Below, piece by piece: positions 33,926 through 45,779 of a stretch of DNA of 64,000 nucleotides. Below the pieces are notes generated by a model, which was not told the origin of the DNA, did no database searches, and saw nothing but the letters and a program-made list of their open reading frames with translations. The DNA is taken from contig AP031355.1 of NCBI GenBank assembly GCA_037833965.1, forward strand, positions 8,333,501 through 8,397,500, read 5' to 3'. The stretch comes from Marchantia polymorpha subsp. ruderalis. Lineage: Eukaryota; Streptophyta; Marchantiopsida; Marchantiales; Marchantiaceae. A program made the position numbers and the translations under genes. Numbering within the stretch: the stretch's first letter is position 1; every line of letters begins with the position of its first letter.

Positions 33926-35942
33926 TGTAATAACCCACTAAAGGCTAAAACTGCAATATAGTGGTAGAAAGGTCGAACCCACAGGGACAGAGGAACACAC
34001 AGGGTACAAAGTGTCACGTTGAACAGACTATTGAGGAGTTTGAATTCTCAGGCGACTGTCACTCCCAGAAATACTGCAAGTGTCCACTCGGAGCGCACTC
34101 GGAGGTCGCACAGTGCAGCGTAACACACACACACACACCTGAAACTACAGAAACACAACCCAGAGATCCATTAGGACCTCTACTCAAGATTTCAGGGGGG
34201 AAGTCTCTCAAGAGTACACTCAGCGAAGCTGCGGGTAGTGACTTCCAACTCCGGCTTTTACAACACTTCCACTAGCTAGCTGCTAGTGTAGGAAACCCGG
34301 TTTGGACTGCCTACTTCGGATCGAAGTCACTCATACGCGGTGAACAACACTCTCAACTCACAAAACGCGCAGAGAACACAGGTCCGCACTGAAGGACTCA
34401 CTGAGAAACATTTCAGTAACACAACAACAGTCTATTGAAGAGTTTGAATTCTCAGGCACTTGTCATTCCCAGAAATACTACAAGGGTTACCCTGAAGGCA
34501 CCTGCTGCAGCGTAACCTGAATTTACAACCAAGGCTTACACGAAGTAGCAAAACTTCACTTTGGCATTAAGGGGAAAAATCCCGAAGGAGTACAATCAGA
34601 AACAAACACTCGAAGGTGTAGAGGCGAAACTGTTCAAGTATCTAACTAGTCACTGGCTCTTAGCATCGGCAGTCACCCGCAGGTGCAGATCCGAACTACT
34701 CAAGTCTCTAACCAATGTACTAGCTCTGAACATTCGGCCGAAGGCCTTTAGCTACAAAATGCGGAACGCTAAGTTGTAACTCCTCGTGCGTGGTGACAGA
34801 ACTCAAGGACACAAACACGCAGAGGAAATGGGTTCCTGATCTGCACTTCTGAGTTTGGGAAAGAACCCCAGGCAAAACGCCTGGAACTATTTTATACCTT
34901 CTAAGTCCTACCTAGCACTACACTGCACTGCCATGGTGCGAGCCGCAACAGATCCTACACCTGAGGAGTCGGCGGCTGCCTTCCCCTCTAACTTACAACC
35001 TAAATCTAACCCTAACCCAAAATCTGAATCCTAAGCCTACTATACAGAGCCGCCAGTGCCTTCCCACCCAAGATCTGAGGCTGAAAATATGCAGGCATGC
35101 GTGGCCGGCCGAGATCAACGGCCCTACAAAATTTCAGATCCATCCAACCGTCCATCGCAAAGATATGGGCCCCGCAAGATCTCTGAACCTAGGCCAAAAT
35201 TCCTTCTCCAAAATCCGAGGTTTGTGGGTCCCACGCGTCCTACACGCCAGCCGCCTACTCGCAGGCCGCCTTTGGCCAAAGGCCCCTCTAACTGTTAACG
35301 CCGAAGGCTCCTCTATATGTTAACGCCGAAGGCCTCTCTCCTAACCATGACAGCCGCTTTCGACGCTCATAACTCAGTGACGCCTTATCCGTTCCAAGAG
35401 TTCTTGGTCTGGTTAGAACGAGCGTCGCGAGCTCTTTCCAACAAGACCCTAACTAAGTCAAACCGTTAAGAATTGAGAAAGTTATGACGGTTTTTACTCT
35501 TCCGCCGAAGGCGTTCGCCTATCCGCAGGCCGTCCGCGGCGTTGCGCTGGCCGTCCACGTGTGCACAAGCCGAAGGCCCCTCATCAGTAACTTCCGACAC
35601 TCATAACTCAGTGACCTCTCATCCGTTTCACAAGTTCTTGGGCTCGTTAGAACGAGCGTTGCGAGCTCTTTCCAACAAAACCCGAAGCAACTCAAAGAAT
35701 TACGAATTGAGAAAGTTATGAGTGATCTACCGCCGAAGGTGCTCGAAGCGGATCCTGCAGCATGAACCGCCCGTTCCGTCCCAAGCGTCCCACTGTGGCC
35801 TAAGCCCAAAACCCCTTGACTGTCCTCGATCCTCTTTTTACTCTGGTTTCGCTTACCGATTACTATTTACAGCTACTGCCGCGGTACTTACTATTCAAAA
35901 ATGTTTTAATTTCCTCAAAATTACCAAAAGTGGGTTACCATA
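33926..35942 (-). mobile_element. Short LTR I, 2017 bp, lacking the U3 frame, inserted in E1
   Basis: In minus orientation it ends at 33926 with GGGTTATTACA and starts at 35942. The target duplication GCGGG is perfect (33921-33925 and 35943-35947). R-U5 and the TATA-hairpin block (about 34868-34896) are the same as in B and C. Upstream of the TATA box the U3 is unrelated to the coding LTRs: it has telomere-like CCCTAA runs and CGCCGAAGGC repeats, but no long frame. The last about 100 bases again match the family start. Confidence 0.88.
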
Positions 35943-35947
35943 GCGGG

Positions 35948-36119
35948 ATACCATGTCCACCCTCGAGGTGGAGGTGTCCGCGGCGTTGCAGCGTTTAGGA
36001 CTGCGCAGTCGAGCGGAGGACTGGCAGGGTAGGGAGTTAGTGCGCGGCAGTCCGTCGCGCAGGAGACGAAGCACAGGTTCCGCGGAGTGTAGGGTAGCGT
36101 GGTTCCGTTCAGGCGTGTA
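35948..36119 (+). pseudogene. U3-encoded protein of LTR E1, C-terminal end (fossil)
   Basis: This is the last segment of the E1 frame: TLEVEVSAALQRLGLRSRAE, then the basic ending RRRRSTGSAE. It meets the TATA box of E1 about 40 bases later (36157-36162). Confidence 0.7.
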
Positions 36120-36156
36120 GCGTAGTGCAGTGTAGTGCTAGGTAGGACTTAGAAGG

Positions 36157-36185
36157 TATAAAGTAGTTCAAGGCGTTTTGCCTTG
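36157..36185 (+). promoter_or_regulatory. LTR E1 core promoter: TATA box and hairpin
   Basis: TATAAA at 36157-36162 is followed by CAAGGC-GTTTT-GCCTTG at 36169-36185. Confidence 0.55.
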
Positions 36186-37671
36186 GGATCTTTCCCAACA
36201 TCAGAAGTGCAGATCAGGAACTCATTTTCTCTACATGTTTGTGTCCTTAGTTCTGTCACCACGCACGAGGAGCTACACCTTAGCGATCCGCATTGTGTAG
36301 CTGGAGGCCTCCGGCCGAATGTTCAGAGCTAGTACATTGGTTAGAGACTTGAGTAGTTCGGATCTACACCTGCGGGTGACTGCCGATACTTAGAGCCAGT
36401 GACTAGTTAGATACTTGAATAGTTTCGCCCCTACACCTTCGAGTGTTTGTTCCTGGTTGTACTCCTTCGGGATTTTTCCCCTTAATGCCAAAGTGAAGTT
36501 TTGTTACTTCGTGTAAACCTTGGTTGTAAATTCAGGTTACGCTGCAGCAGGTGCCTTCAGGGTAACCCCTGTAGTATTTTTGGGAATGACAAGTGCCTGA
36601 GAATTCAAACTCTTCAATAGACTGTTGTTGTGTTACTGAAATGTTTCTCAGTGAGTCCTTCAGTGCGGACCTGTGTTCTCTGCGCGTTTTGTGAGTTGAG
36701 AGTGTTGTTCACCGCGTATGAGTGACTTCGATCCGAAGTAGGCAGTCCAAACCGGGTTTCCTACGCTAGCAGCAAGCTAGTGGAAGTGTTGTAAAAGCCG
36801 GAGTTGGAAGTCACTACCCGCAGCTTCGCTGAGTGTACTCTTGAGAGACCTTCCCCTTGAAATCTTGAGTAGAGGTCCTAACAGATCTCTGGGTTGTGTT
36901 TCTGTAGTTTCAGGTGTGTGTGTGTGTGTGTGTGTGTTACGCTGCACTGTGCGACCTACGAGTGCGCTCCGAGTGGACACTTGCAGTATTTCTGGGAGTG
37001 ACAGTCGCCTGAGAATTCAAACTCCTCAATAGTCTATTAAACGTGACACTTTGTACCCTGTGTGTTCCTCTGTCCCTGTGGGTTCGACCTTTCTACCACT
37101 ATATTGCAGTTTTTAGCCTTTAGTGGGTTATTACAGGACGAGTGCGCCCTCGGCGGGTCGGGACTTCGGAGACAAGAGCGCCTGCTGAGAGGCGAGAGAG
37201 ATTGACAGACGGTACGGAATCCGTTGCCCGCGGTCAACGCCTTCGGCACAGCCGCCTTCGGCGCTGTGCCCACGGCCATGGACCTACGACGACGGACATC
37301 TTCGGTGCGGACGGTCAGCGCCTATGCACAGGCGGATGAAGTTCGTCGCCGGCGGGAAGTGCGCCGGGAATTCCGCCTACGGCGGAGGGAGTTCGCCCAC
37401 GGCGGAGCGTGCGGACGAACGCCTTCGGCGGAGCGAGATCAGCGCGAGTCGAAGTACGAATGAGAGTAGCGCGTCGGCTAGAAAACCGCCTTCGGCGCTG
37501 CGCGACCATGGCCGCGGCGTAGTACGCTGGCGGAGTTCAAATTGACATTTCGAGCGTGCGAGTGAGAGCGCGACGGCGGAGCGTGAAGCCGAGCGTGCGA
37601 GAGGAGGGCCGGTACACCTCCGAGCCGGCGCAGCCATCAAGTGAGTCGACATTCACGACCAAGTGCCGACC

Positions 37672-38828
37672 ATGACATCCTGCGAGCGGAGAACGGACAC
37701 TCCATTCTTGAATTTGCGATTTCAATTTCTTGTGAGAGCTGCGCGCGTCCACCTTCTAGCCGAGAGACATTCCAGACATCACCGCGAAGAGACTCACCCG
37801 GTGGCAGAGAGAGAATTGAGTGCGCGACAGTCGGAATTGAGAGAGATTAGAATTTGCAGAGGAATCAGTGCCGCGGGCAAGAGGCTTGGGCATAGCGGAG
37901 GAGAGTTTGCGAAATCCGATTTCAAGAACGCGATGTCGAAGTCGACTAAGCTGCGGATGGTTCCACTCAAGCTTCCGCAGATTGGGTTGCGTGCTTTTCA
38001 GGACCGGCTGATTGCAGTGAAACTCGATTTTCTACTGTGGGGATGGAATTACGTGTGCGGGGACATGGTGCGCGAATGGCAGAGTGAGAGACACCAACCT
38101 ACGCGCGGATTCCGTCCGCACGTAGATCATTGGACTGTCCACGATTGGGGGCAAGTGCTAGGGAGATGTGCAGGCGAGGACGGGTTCCTCCTATTCGACA
38201 GTGAGAGCGTCAAGGTGTCGAAGGCGGAAGAAGCCTCCTTTGTGGAATTGTTCAAGCGGGAGAAGTCCACCAAGAACGGGTACAGGACCCGTGACTACAG
38301 AGATCGCTTCCGCAGAAACGTAGCGATGGCACTTCTGCAACTCTTGCAGCCGCACCGCACCACTTACATCACTTCTTGGCAAGTGTCTTTCGTGGAGCTC
38401 ACATTGGCCGGAGCTTCAGTTCACTGGTCGCGTATCTTGCATAGAGTAACGCGACAGCATGCGTTTGAGGAGAGGGGAGGAACGATCAATCATCTCTCTC
38501 CCTTCTTGATAAACTTTTAGCGGTCGATGGGTTGCTTAACCGCGAGCGAGCGTATTTAGTTTCCGCCGTTGTCAATCGACAATCCCCGGAGGTATGTGTG
38601 GGATAACGAGGTCGACTCCGACGTGGAGTACACTCCGACTTCCACTCCACCGGGTCAACAGGATGCGGGGAGGGACACATCCGCAGCGCGAGTGCCGCGG
38701 AAGCGGAGATGGAGAGAGGAACCAGAGAAAGAGCAGCATCAAGATTCGGCTCCTCTCACACGGAAGCGGCCACTGCACGAGCTCTGCAGTCGGCCGAAGC
38801 AGAAAGCGCGCCGGCTTGTGTTACCTGC
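37672..38828 (+). pseudogene. U3-encoded protein of LTR H, N-terminal and core part (fossil)
   Basis: This is a long stretch with start MTSCERRTDTPFLNLRFQFL. The core blocks LLWGWNYVCGDMVREWQSER, HVDHWTVHDWGQVLGRCAGE, RDYRDRFRRNVAMALLQLLQ and HLSPFLINF are present, followed by the basic segment VPRKRRWREEPEKEQHQ. The sequence sits between the D type and the B/C type, and so shows which residues are shared by all. It is interrupted by LTR J. Confidence 0.74.
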
Positions 38829-40063
38829 TGTAATAACCCACCAAAGGCTAAAACTGCAGTATGGTGGTAAAAAGATCGAACCCACAGGGACATAGGCAAC
38901 ACACAGAGTAAAAAGTGTCACGTTTAACAGACTTTGTAGAGTTTGAATTCTCAGGCAACTGTCACTCCCAGAAATACTGCAGTGCTCGACTCGGAGGCTC
39001 GACTCGGAGGAGGATACTCGACTCGGAGGATGCTCGGAGAATGCACGGTACAGCGTAGTCACTCAACACACACACACACACACACACACACCTGAAACTG
39101 GCAAAAGCACAACTCGGAGGTCGGTCAGGACCTCCGCTTCAGATTTCAGGGGGAAAGTGTCTCAAAAGTTCACTCAGAGGTTCTGCAGGTAGTGACTCCC
39201 ACTCCGGCTTTTACTGCCCTTCCGCCAGGAACTGGCGTAGGGAACCCGGACTGGACTTCCCACTTCGGAACGAAGCCCCTTCATACGCCGTGGACGTCAC
39301 CCTCGACTCACACCAAACGCATGGGGTACAGGCCCGACTGAGAACTTAACTGAGACACAATCCAGTAACACACACACAACCTGAATTGCAAACCAAGGCT
39401 TACACGAAGTAATAAAACTTCACTTTGGCATTCAGGGGAAACTTCCCGTAGGAGTACAATCAGGATATGTCACTCGAAGGAGTAAGGGGGAACTGTTCAA
39501 GTCTCTAACTCGCAGCCGGCTCTTAGCATCAGAAATCACCCGCAGGTGCAGATCCACACTACTCAAGTCTCTAACCGGGTGCTAGCTCTGAACATTCAGC
39601 CGAAGGCCTTCAACTACAACATACGGTAACTTCGCTATGCTGCAGCTTCTCTACGTGGTGCCAGGACCAAAATGCACAAACACGCCAAGAAAGTGAGTTC
39701 CTGATCTGCACTTCCGAAACTGGAAGAGTCAAAAGGCAAAACGCCTTGAACTACTTTATACCTCCTAAGGTCCTAACTAACACTACACTACCCGCTAGGG
39801 TGCGAGCCGCAACAGATCCTACACCTGAAGAGTCGGCGGCTGCCTTCCCCTCTAACTTACAACCTAAATCTAACCCTAACCCTAAATTTGAATCCTAAGC
39901 CTACTGTACAGAGCCGCCAGCGTCTTTACATCCGAGATCTGAGGCTGAATATTTGCAGGCATGCGTGGCCGACCGAGATCAACGGTCCCACCAAATTTCA
40001 GATCCATCCGACCGTCCATCGCAAAGATATGGACTCCGCAAGATCTCTAAACCGCATCCGGTT

Positions 40064-40153
40064 TGCCGACCTTGAGTTCGCCGACTCCGAGTTTGCCGAC
40101 TTGAAGTTCGCCGACCTCGAGTTTGCCGACCTCAAGTTCGCCGACTCCGAGTT
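40064..40153. repeat. 15-bp tandem array 1 in LTR J (6 units)
   Basis: Six head-to-tail units of the form CGCCGACCTCGAGTT, with T for the first base and a few internal changes. Confidence 0.85.
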
Positions 40154-40420
40154 CTCCGAAGGCGTTGACCGCCGAAGACGCACTTCCGCACCTTTGCCTA
40201 TTTGTAACAGTCACTCCCGACACCCATAACTCACAGATCCTTGAGACGTTTCAAGAGTTCTTGGGCTCGTTGAAAGGAGCGCGTCGAGCTCTTTCTAACG
40301 AGACCCTAACTGAGTCAAACCGTTACGAGTTGAAAGAGTTATGCCGGTTTTATCCTTCGCCGAAGGCACACTGTCGAAGGCTTGTTATCTGTTTTCGCCG
40401 AAGGCGCCCGCACGATGTTT

Positions 40421-40585
40421 CGCCGACTCCAAGTTCTCCGACCTCGAGTTCTCCGACTTGAAGTTCGCCGACCTCGAGTTCTCCGACTTGAAGTTCGCCG
40501 ACCTCGAGTTCGCCGACCTCAAGTTTGCCAACTCCGAGTTCTCCGACCTCGAGTTCGCCGACCCCGAGTTCTCCAACTCCGAGTT
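40421..40585. repeat. 15-bp tandem array 2 in LTR J (11 units)
   Basis: Eleven head-to-tail units of the same 15-bp type as array 1, alternating between CTCCGACTTGAAGTT and CGCCGACCTCGAGTT variants. The alternation suggests that two-unit blocks were copied. Confidence 0.85.
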
Positions 40586-41059
40586 TCCGACTTGAAGTTG
40601 ACCCGAAGACGTCCGTCGCGGAAGGCGAACATCCAGGGCCGAAGGTGGATATTCTGCCGACGACGAACTCCTTACGCCTATCCGTAGGCGTTCTCCTTCG
40701 CATCTTCCGACAGTCACAACTCCCTGAGTCCTCATCCGTTCCAGGCGTTCTTAAGCTCGTTAGAACAAGCGCGTCGAGTTCTTTCCAACGAGACCCTAAG
40801 TAACTCAAGGCGTTAAGAATTGAGGAAGTTATGAGTGATCTACCGCCGAAGGTGCTCGAAGCGAGTCCTGCAGCGTGAACCGCCCGTTCCATTCCAAGCG
40901 TTCCATTGTGGCCTAAGCCCAAAACCCCTTGACTGTCCTCGATCCTCTTTTTACTCTGGCTTTGCGTACCGATTACTATTTATAGCTGCTACCACGGTAC
41001 TTACTAATCAAAAATGTTTTAGTTCCGGCGAAAAACAAAAAGTGGGTTACCACACCTGC

Positions 41060-42940
41060 AAGCAGCGCGGAAACGGCGCGGGCGCGGGCCGGAGAGAAGG
41101 AGACTCCATCCTCTGAGGAGGGTGGGACTGCGCGGACGGCAGAGAGGTCAGCGGACCTCCCTACGCCGATGGCACCTACGCCCTCGGCGGAAGTGAGCCG
41201 ACCTTCGGGTTAGGAGCAACAACGCGCGGCACGGATGAGTGTGCCGCCTACGGATAGGCAACTCCCTGCGGATGGGAGACTCCCTGTGGATAGGCGACTC
41301 CTTGCGGACGGGGTCACGCCTACGCATAGGCGAGACTCACCTCCGGTGCAGCGCAGGAAAGGGAAGGAGCCGGCGGAAGATCCGCCTTCGGCTCAAGGGC
41401 CTTCGGGGCAAGGTCCTTCGGCGGTGAGACCGCCGGGAAATGCGCCTTCGGCGCCAGGGCCTTCGGACCACCGAGTTACGAGTAGGGAGCCGGCGGGAAA
41501 CGCGCCCTCGGCGGGAAGTCCGCCGGAAGGTGCGCCTTCGGCGGAAGGGCCTTCGGGCCAAGGGACATCAGGCGAGCCGCCTTCGGCGCTGCGCCCTCGG
41601 CGGAAGCGCCGCCGGAAATTGCGCCTACGCATAGGCAGGACGCATCCCTGGCGCAGGACCTAATGGAGGAGCGGGACCGATCGAAGGAGCGGGACCTAAC
41701 GAAGGAGCGGGTTGACTGTCGGCAGGAGGAAATTCGTGTGTGCGATGCACAATTGCACTCCGCGCAGACACATTCCGCACGATCGCCTACGGCGATGAGG
41801 AATTAGCAAAAGCCGGACGGGCGGGCGATGTGAATTTGGCACAACCACATTTACTCACCGCCTTGGACATTCTGGCAGGGAGCAGCGAGGTTGCAGGGGC
41901 GACAGTGGTGGCAGAGGACGCAGACATTTCGCAGCCACGCAAAGGACAGTCACCGACGAATTTGATGGCGACTGAAATCCTCAATTTGGAGGATGACGAA
42001 GAAGGAGGATCGACGGAATGAGTGTCGGGATCGGAATCAACTGAGGCGGAGGAGCAGGAAGTGGTGGGCACGCCGACGGCGGCGCTCTGTGAGCAGGTAG
42101 TACCTCTGTTGAGGTACCTTGATCGCAAAGTGGAGAAGTACGCGGACCCCCGCCAGCCTGGGTCCTACGTCGAGCTAGTGAAGAGGCGAACCCGCACTAA
42201 AGTCCACACTAGCAAGTTGTTGGCCCGTGTGGATCAGGAACTTAAGGATCTGCGGCAGAGGCATGATTGCCTGTGGGGTCACCTCAACCTCACTAAGAAG
42301 ATGTACAAGGCTCTCGACAGGACGAAGGACGAGAAGCTAGAGGATTTCGCCAAGGCAAAGGCGAAGTTAGCAGAGGAGCTGGATTTTGAGCAGGCTCAGA
42401 ATCGAATTTTGTCAGGGGAGCTCGTGCGACAGACACGGTTGTTAGAGCAGTGTCAGCTCGCACGGCAGGCGGATGAAGAATTAATCCGCCGACTGCAATC
42501 CGAGTGCGGGGAATTGAGAGCGCAGCGTGCGGAGGCCGAATTGCAGCTGGTTGTAGTTGAAGACGATCGCCGGCGGAAGGCAGATCGCACGAAGGAAGAG
42601 ATGGCGAGGCGAGTCACCCACTGTCTCAGGGGCTACGCCCACTGGGAAGTGGCGGCGCATGAGAAACTCACACTGCGCGAGTTAGAGCTTCGTGCGGCGG
42701 GGTTGTTGTCAGGTGACAGTCGGAGCCGGCGGCGAGTGGCGAAGAAGCTGGATTCGTTTCTGTCAAAGTCACGGGACACCATGGCCACTCTAGAGACGGA
42801 GGTTTCCGCGGTGTTGTGGCGGTTGGGACTGCGCAGTCGAGCGGAAGACTGGTAGGGTAGGGAGTTAGTGCGCGGCAGTCCGTCGCGCAGAAGGCAAAGC
42901 ACAGGTTCTGCGGAGTGTAGTGTAGCGTGGTTCCGTGCAG
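41060..42940 (+). pseudogene. U3-encoded protein of LTR H, linker and coiled-coil part (fossil)
   Basis: This is the continuation of the H frame after J. A Pro/Ala-rich linker (palindromes CGCCTACGCATAGGCG, GGGCCTTCGGGCC) is followed by an acidic stretch and EQVVPLLRYLDRKVEKYADP. The coiled coil (ILSGELVRQTRLLEQCQLAR, then SECGELRAQRAEAELQLVVV) runs to near 42855. The C-terminal 270 residues are the best preserved part among all copies. Confidence 0.74.
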
Positions 42941-42984
42941 GCGCGTAGCGTAGTGCAGTGTAGTGTTAGTTAGGACTTAGAAGG

Positions 42985-43013
42985 TATAAAGTAGTTCAAG
43001 GCATCTTGCCTTG
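42985..43013 (+). promoter_or_regulatory. LTR H core promoter: TATA box and hairpin
   Basis: TATAAA at 42985-42990 is followed by CAAGGC-ATCTT-GCCTTG at 42997-43013. The R-U5 of H runs from here to 43958. Confidence 0.55.
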
Positions 43014-43958
43014 GGATTCTTCCAATTCGGAAGTGCAGATCAGGAACTCATTTTCTCTACGTGTTTGTGTCCTTAGTTCTGTCACTGCGCAAGAGGAGCT
43101 ACACCTTGGCGATCCGCATGTGGTAGCTGAAGGCCTTCGGCCGAATGTTCAGAGCTAGTACATTGGTTAGAGACTTGAATAGTTCGGATCTACACCTGCG
43201 GGTGATTGCCGATGCTCAGAGCCAGTGACTAGTTAGATTCTTGAATAGTTTCGCCCCTACACCTTTGAGTGTTTGTTCCTGATTGTACTCCTTCGGGATT
43301 TTTCCCCTGAATGCCAAAGTGAAGTTTTGCTACTTCGTGTAAGCCTTGGTTGTAAATTCAGGTTACGCTGCAGCATGTGCCTTCAGGGTAACCCCTGTAG
43401 TATTTCTGGGATGACAAGTGCCTAAGAATTCAAACTCTTCAATAGACTGTTATAGTGTGCTACGGGATTGTTTCTCAGTTGAGTCCCTCCGTGCGGACCT
43501 GTGTTCTCTGCGCGTTTTGTGAGTTGAGAGTGTTGTTCACCGCGTGTGAGCGACTTCGATCCGAAGTAGGGAGTCCAACCCGGGTTCCCCACGCTAGCAG
43601 AAAGCTAGTGGAAGGGTTGTAAAAGCCGGAGTTGGGAGTCACTGCCCGCAGATTCGCTGAGTGTACTCGTGAGAGACTTTCCCCCCCCTGAAATCTTAAG
43701 TAGAGGTCCTAACCGATCTCTGGGTTGTGTTTCTGTAGTTTCAGGTGTGTGTGTGTGTGTGTTGAGTGAACTACGCTGCACTGTAAGAGCTCCGAGTGAA
43801 CACTTGCAGTATTTCTGGGAGTGACAGTCGCCTGAGAATTCAAACTCCTCAATAGTCTGTTAAATGTGATACTTTGTACCCTGTGTGTTGCCTCTGTCCC
43901 TGTGGGTTCGACCTTTCTACCACTATATTGCAGTTTTAGCCTTTGGTGGGTTATTACA

Positions 43959-45779
43959 TGTGTATAGCATGTAGTTGTAGATAGTGCTATATGGGAGTTA
44001 GAGAAATCTAACCGACAGCTAGAGAAGCGAATTGTGATACATTTGTGCGTGTACATTACTGTTCCCTCTATATATGTGTGTATGATTATGACATGTTAGC
44101 AATATAGATTGTATGACGATACATATTTACACGACAGTTGTCATGTGTATACTTGTTGTTTATAATTAGCATCGGGTTAAGATTAATTCTAGTTGAGTTT
44201 AACCTGGGCAGAGCCTAGGTTAGATAAGTTCCGTCGAAGATTATAGTCGCGCTTACTCAAACAAATTTTAGTTCTTCGAATTGAGACTTTCAGCGTTGGT
44301 GTCATTTCGGTAGATTGATTATGATGTTTCACTAGCATTGGCCTGTAGTCTTTGAATGTTTGGAATGGGCTTGGCTCAAATTTCATGTGAAGTTTTGTGA
44401 TTTATACTAGTAAGTTTTTATAAGAATTATTTTCTTTTGTGATACATTTACGTGTGTACATTCTTGTTTCGTATATATATAATTATGACATGTTAGCGAT
44501 GTAGCTCGTATAATGATACATATTTGCACGACATATAATAAATTTAAATTTTGTTTTAAAAAATATATAATTCTGTAATAAAAATAATTATTTGTTAATT
44601 TTTTTACAATCTTAAACTTCTAATTTAGTATCAATTTTTAGTAGCAAAAAATTGATAGCTAAATCGTGCTTGAAATCATCCCATACTACAAAAAATGCTT
44701 AAATTCAACACAAAATATATATTGTAAAAAAATATTGAATATTTTTTTTCCAAAAACCTTGTGATATTTGCAAATATCTAAAACATTTGTGAGAGAATAG
44801 CGCAGAAAATGAACTGTCACAAGCACTGCCACTATATACTTACGACCACTACTCACTGCAACACGGTGATGTGAACCCCTTCCAAACATCATATGCACGG
44901 CAGTTTCATTGCAAACTCACGATTCAAGACAATGTTCTATCCTGGGGACAGTCAGAATCAGTCGAGATCCGTAGTACATAACAGATTTAGGATTGACTAG
45001 CACAAAGTTTCTGAATTCCTTGTGGTGTTGTGATAATCCAAGGACATATCTCGATTGTTTGAAAGGAACAGTTTCGTCCACACATGAGCTTATCACGAAG
45101 ATGTGAAGCACACATTTTTAAGCTGTTCAATTACGCTAAATAAGAAGTTTGAGACTTGAAACAACACTCTAATTGTTTGATTTGCAGTCTCGTGATAAGC
45201 CTATGCATGAGGAGTGTTTCTTGTGGACTATAAATCGAGATTTTCACAGATGATGTACCATCTTGACGAAGATATAGTTGACAATCCAAATATTGAACAA
45301 GAGAACTCCGGAGTCAGCTTGGTGTTCTTTTCTGGATGCAGATTAGAAACACTCTTGTGCCAAAATATCTTCATGCAAGACGTGTGAATCAATATTTTGG
45401 ATCCATGCACTACTTAAAAAACTTGACAGTTTATAAGCCACCGAGTTCTTCCGACTCGGATGTACCTGGGTACTCTATTTCTTTGGTGTTCACATTTTCA
45501 ATCTACATTCTCCTGATCGATTTTCCGTCACTTTTATTCTCTTGTGGATCAGCAGTGACTGCTGTTATAATACACATGCAAAGCACCATATTCACCATGT
45601 CTGCATGGACTCCATATTCTACTTCATATTTTGCCTGAAAGACGAAGGGAGGTGAATATCAGAGTCCTAAGCATGTAAGTGATTTATGGAAACACGGAGA
45701 CAAATCTGTAACTCGAAGTTCCGATGTCTCAGGATACCGCAGGATTGTAGATTTTCTGGCTGACGCACATACGCATTCA
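43959..45779. other. AT-rich host DNA, no gene recognised; contains a diverged direct duplication
   Basis: This is the right flank of LTR H. A segment at about 44036-44142 (GATACATTTGTGCGTGTACA-like, ending in ATACATATTTACACGACA) recurs in diverged form at about 44440-44538. Small open stretches show no motif I can name. Confidence 0.6.

Larger units (their letters stand above)
25477..37135 (+). mobile_element. Solo LTR E1, inserted in H, itself split by E2 and I
   Basis: It starts TGTGGTACCCCAC at 25477 and ends GGGTTATTACA at 37135. The flanks are GTACG (25472-25476) and GGACG (37136-37140), a 5-bp target repeat with one difference. With E2 and I set aside it measures about 5.34 kb, the normal LTR size, which independently supports the nesting. 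Plus orientation, as H. Confidence 0.87.
38829..41054 (-). mobile_element. Short LTR J, 2226 bp, lacking the U3 frame, inserted in H
   Basis: The ends are TGTGGTAACCCAC (41054) and GGGTTATTACA (38829) on the minus strand, with a perfect target duplication CCTGC (38824-38828 and 41055-41059). It is the same short type as I, with shared U3 DNA just upstream of the TATA box, but R-U5 of the D kind. Its U3 carries two arrays of a 15-bp repeat (40064-40153 and 40421-40585). Confidence 0.88.
25331..43958 (+). mobile_element. LTR H, the oldest layer, split by E1 and J; left end outside window
   Basis: It runs in plus orientation. Its own pieces are 25331-25476, 37141-38828 and 41060-43958, with the first roughly 570 bases off the left edge beyond element G. 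The pieces add up to a normal LTR of about 5.3 kb. The right end is GGTGGGTTATTACA at 43958, followed directly by AT-rich host DNA (TGTGT at 43959-43963 is the expected target repeat) and no primer-binding site. It is therefore a solo or 3' LTR. It is intermediate between the D and B/C types in its U3 frame. Confidence 0.82.

Noticed and set aside
39860-39900. Interstitial telomere (CCCTAA-type words in LTRs I and J)
   Set aside because: Only two or three imperfect units, inside shared U3 DNA of a mobile element.
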